A model generated the notes under the pieces. It ran no database searches. It had not been told where the DNA came from and saw nothing but the letters and a program-made list of their open reading frames with translations. Position numbers and translations under genes: made by a program. This document shows, piece after piece, positions 56,110 to 56,220 of a DNA stretch of 56,220 bases. The DNA lies in NCBI GenBank assembly GCA_023544645.1, contig JAMJFO010000019.1, positions 1 to 56,220 on the forward strand, read 5' to 3'. The DNA comes from Desulfobulbaceae bacterium (GTDB lineage: Bacteria > Desulfobacterota > Desulfobulbia > Desulfobulbales > Desulfobulbaceae). The stretch's first letter is position 1. Each line of letters starts with the position of its first letter.

Positions 56110-56220
56110 TCAATAACGGATATTGAACCCCCCAGGTTCATCACGGGGCTCCTCCTCTTGTATATCGACTGCTGAGACATCGGACTGCGGCGATCCTCGG
56201 TACAGCCATTCTACCATGGC
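56110..56220 (-). CDS. 3' end of a further gene, cut by the window edge
   Basis: The minus frame is open from the window end (A-MVEWLYRGSPQSDVSAVDI, then acidic EEEPRDEP, ending NIRY) to a TGA at 56110-56112. The codon use is coding-like and the gap to the zinc-ribbon start is 43 bases, so it probably belongs to the same operon. An ATG at 56217 could be an internal Met or a start of a 35-residue peptide. It is not recognised. Confidence 0.45.
   Translation of the reverse strand, partial: AMVEWLYRGSPQSDVSAVDIQEEEPRDEPGGFNIRY

Overview
The window looks like a chromosome segment of a sulfate-reducing or sulfur-disproportionating Desulfobacterota bacterium, most plausibly near Desulfobulbales. 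This is an inference from gene content: a true two-cysteine DsrC, several multihaem c-type cytochromes, haem-bearing sensor kinases, an NtrC-type sigma-54 activator, and many TPR and two-component proteins. No rRNA, tRNA or CRISPR array was seen.

Layout. 1-2113 (+): the 3' part of a 16-haem cytochrome and a secreted NHL-repeat protein. 2354-12479 (-): an island of five modification-type enzymes. It has two TPR/O-GlcNAc-transferase-like (GT41) proteins, a TPR/B12-binding/radical-SAM protein with TPR on both ends, a TPR/PRMT7-like protein arginine methyltransferase, and a small class I methyltransferase. Two MITE-like repeats and an IS1182-type transposase stub interrupt it. 12719-19380: a hexahaem cytochrome behind a near-perfect sigma-54 promoter, a REC-PilZ protein, and a three-gene signalling operon (PhnD-like binding lipoprotein, haem-motif histidine kinase, NtrC-family regulator). 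A MITE sits between convergent genes here. 19.4-23.6 kb: remnants and repeats, two tandem paralogous secreted proteins each with its own strong promoter, and a divergent secreted protein. 23786-29720 (+): a complete RND efflux operon (adaptor, pump, outer-membrane channel). 29980-35300 (+): a tetrahaem cytochrome followed by a phosphorelay (haem-motif hybrid kinase, CheY-like regulator, REC-kinase). 35430-42685 (+): a SEC-C protein, an ATP-grasp/CocE-hydrolase operon, a PAS protein and a DUF2391 membrane protein, with remnants of a type III restriction subunit and an ABC ATPase. 42803-54333 (-): housekeeping genes asd, a PRPP-synthetase homologue, leuB, rsmG, hisD, a SNF2 helicase and a PpiD-like chaperone. 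54598-56220: dsrC (+), then an ATP-grasp protein, a small zinc-ribbon protein and the 3' end of another gene (-).

How it fits together. The two most interesting units are (a) the TPR modification island, in which TPR substrate-binding arms are joined to at least three different catalytic domains, and (b) the sigma-54 cytochrome circuit, in which a periplasmic binding protein, a haem-motif kinase and an NtrC regulator lie beside a cytochrome gene with a sigma-54 promoter. Both are inferences from sequence and context; product identities rest on motifs read by eye.
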